This document shows positions 4,472 to 5,194 of a stretch of DNA of 5,194 nucleotides, one piece after another. Both the position numbers and the translations under genes were made by a program. Numbering within the stretch: position 1 is the first letter of the stretch; every line of letters starts with the position of its first letter. The notes beneath the pieces are model-generated. The model saw only the letters and a list, made by a program, of their open reading frames with translations, made no database searches and was not told the origin of the DNA. This stretch comes from an uncultured Bacteroidales bacterium (GTDB lineage: Bacteria; Bacteroidota; Bacteroidia; Bacteroidales; UBA932): contig CAMCIE010000128.1 of assembly GCA_945874815.1 (NCBI GenBank), positions 1 to 5,194 on the forward strand, written 5' to 3'.

Positions 4472-5128
4472 TTATTCCTCGAAATGTATGCAGCCGAAGA
4501 ATTCCGGGCAATGGAACATCGGCTTTTCAAGAACTATCGGGCTCCAGCTCAGGAAATGGGGTTTGGTCAGCAGGTCACCGCATTTATAGAAATTTGCGGT
4601 CATATCCAGTCCGTTGAAGGAGCTGAGCTGATGGATGAACAGAGCGGAGGCCGGAATGATTTCGGAAAGCTGCCAACTTATGTCGCCTCTGCGGTTGTCG
4701 AAAGGCTCTCTGCCAAGTGAACTCCAGCGCCTGACGCTGTCAAGTATGTTTTGAGGTGCACCCGGCCTGTCAGGTTTTACTCCGGCATGGAGCAGAAGGC
4801 GGCCTGTAGCATTGCATTCGAAGTTGTAGTAGCAGTCATTGCAATCCGGAGACAGGAAAAACTCACAGCATGAGTCTTCCCACACGCGTCCGTCATCCCT
4901 GATCTCGGTTGCGCGTACCTCATTGTCTGCGAGGCGGAAATTCAGAAGGATGTGGCTGCCGGTGTGGGCAATGGCAAATTCCACTTGTGGATTGGCATCC
5001 GAACATTTCCATCTGTCCTCAACAATGGGATGGTAAACGACCCCTTCCCTGTTGAAAAGGTCTGCAAGGTCCTGAGGGAGAAGCGACTCCCCATCTACGG
5101 ATATTTTCTTGATTATTAATGTTTTCAT
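4472..5128 (-). CDS. CBM9-like carbohydrate-binding family protein
   Basis: This 218-residue protein resembles the carbohydrate-binding module family 9 relatives (Pfam CBM9_2 type) common in Bacteroidetes. Visible family landmarks are VWEDSCCEFFLSPD (82-95), the paired strand YYNFECNATG (100-109), HFLSWSPI (191-198) and the closing PEFFG (208-212). The domain fills nearly the whole protein, and the length is normal for stand-alone members. There is no signal peptide (N terminus MKTLIIKKIS), so it is predicted to be cytoplasmic, unlike typical secreted CBM9 modules on glycanases. Its ligand cannot be told from the sequence. It has many Cys residues (42, 87, 88, 96, 99, 105, 183, 207, 213), also consistent with a reducing cytoplasmic location. 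The start at 5128 is the first ATG of a well-conserved reading frame. No promoter could be assigned in the 66 AT-rich bases upstream, and the window ends there. It is convergent with the Cys-rich lipoprotein gene. Confidence 0.82.
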   Translation of the reverse strand: MKTLIIKKISVDGESLLPQDLADLFNREGVVYHPIVEDRWKCSDANPQVEFAIAHTGSHILLNFRLADNEVRATEIRDDGRVWEDSCCEFFLSPDCNDCYYNFECNATGRLLLHAGVKPDRPGAPQNILDSVRRWSSLGREPFDNRRGDISWQLSEIIPASALFIHQLSSFNGLDMTANFYKCGDLLTKPHFLSWSPIVLEKPMFHCPEFFGCIHFEE

Positions 5129-5194
5129 GCTATCAAAATTTTTTACATTTATAAAAATTTTGTGAGAGTATGATAGCCGTTCGGTTTCATATAT

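Noticed and set aside
4337..4720. 127-codon plus-strand frame overlapping the terminator and the CBM9-like gene
   Set aside because: It runs through a strong terminator and is antisense to a well-supported gene, so it is a shadow frame.
5129..5194. Promoter for the CBM9-like gene
   Set aside because: AT-rich matches such as AAATTTTG lie too close to the start codon, and no -33 box fits. The sequence ends before a confident call is possible.

Overview
The window looks like a Bacteroidales chromosome (Bacteroides, Muribaculaceae or a relative). The reasons are a textbook Bacteroidetes promoter (TTTG, 19 bp, TACCTTTG) in front of a tRNA gene, weak or absent Shine-Dalgarno sites, and gene families typical of the order: an AAA-ATPase_like/PD-(D/E)XK gene, a bacterial CCDC81-type HU protein, a bacterial acyl-ACP thioesterase and a CBM9-like protein. 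All family names come from recognising motifs by eye; no search was run.

Left part (1-1416): the first 29 codons of an AAA-ATPase_like gene run off the left edge on the minus strand. Next comes a 1.26-kb IS4-like element bounded by a perfect 17-bp inverted repeat (159-175 / 1400-1416). Its 345-codon transposase keeps the Y-(2)-R-(3)-E-(6)-K signature. Compared with relatives as I remember them, it appears to have lost both catalytic-Asp regions through two in-frame internal deletions, so it is probably inactive for transposition. A third copy of the end sequence lies 60 bp outside the left end.

Middle (1419-3300, minus strand): a two-gene operon. The promoter-proximal gene encodes a cytoplasmic tandem HU-like (CCDC81-type) protein with a long Pro/Glu-rich linker and one C-terminal membrane helix. 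Six bases after its stop begins an acyl-ACP thioesterase whose D170/N172/H174/E208 spacing matches the plant FatB catalytic set. The IS right end sits 2 bp beyond the thioesterase stop codon.

Centre-right (3361-4070): a tRNA-Asn(GUU) gene with its own promoter and terminator, divergent from the HU promoter. About 525 bp without a convincing gene follow. This stretch holds a 17-bp-period tandem duplication, a very strong 15-bp hairpin with an alternative pairing partner, and two DnaA-box-like nonamers 30 bp apart.

Right part (4072-5128): a small, extremely Cys-rich putative lipoprotein (16 Cys in 60 mature residues, built partly from heptad repeats) with a strong intrinsic terminator, convergent with a minus-strand CBM9-like carbohydrate-binding protein. 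The most novel-looking items are the Cys-rich lipoprotein, the catalytic-dead but open transposase, and the structured non-coding stretch after the tRNA. I see no sign of a defence island, CRISPR array or other large multi-gene system.
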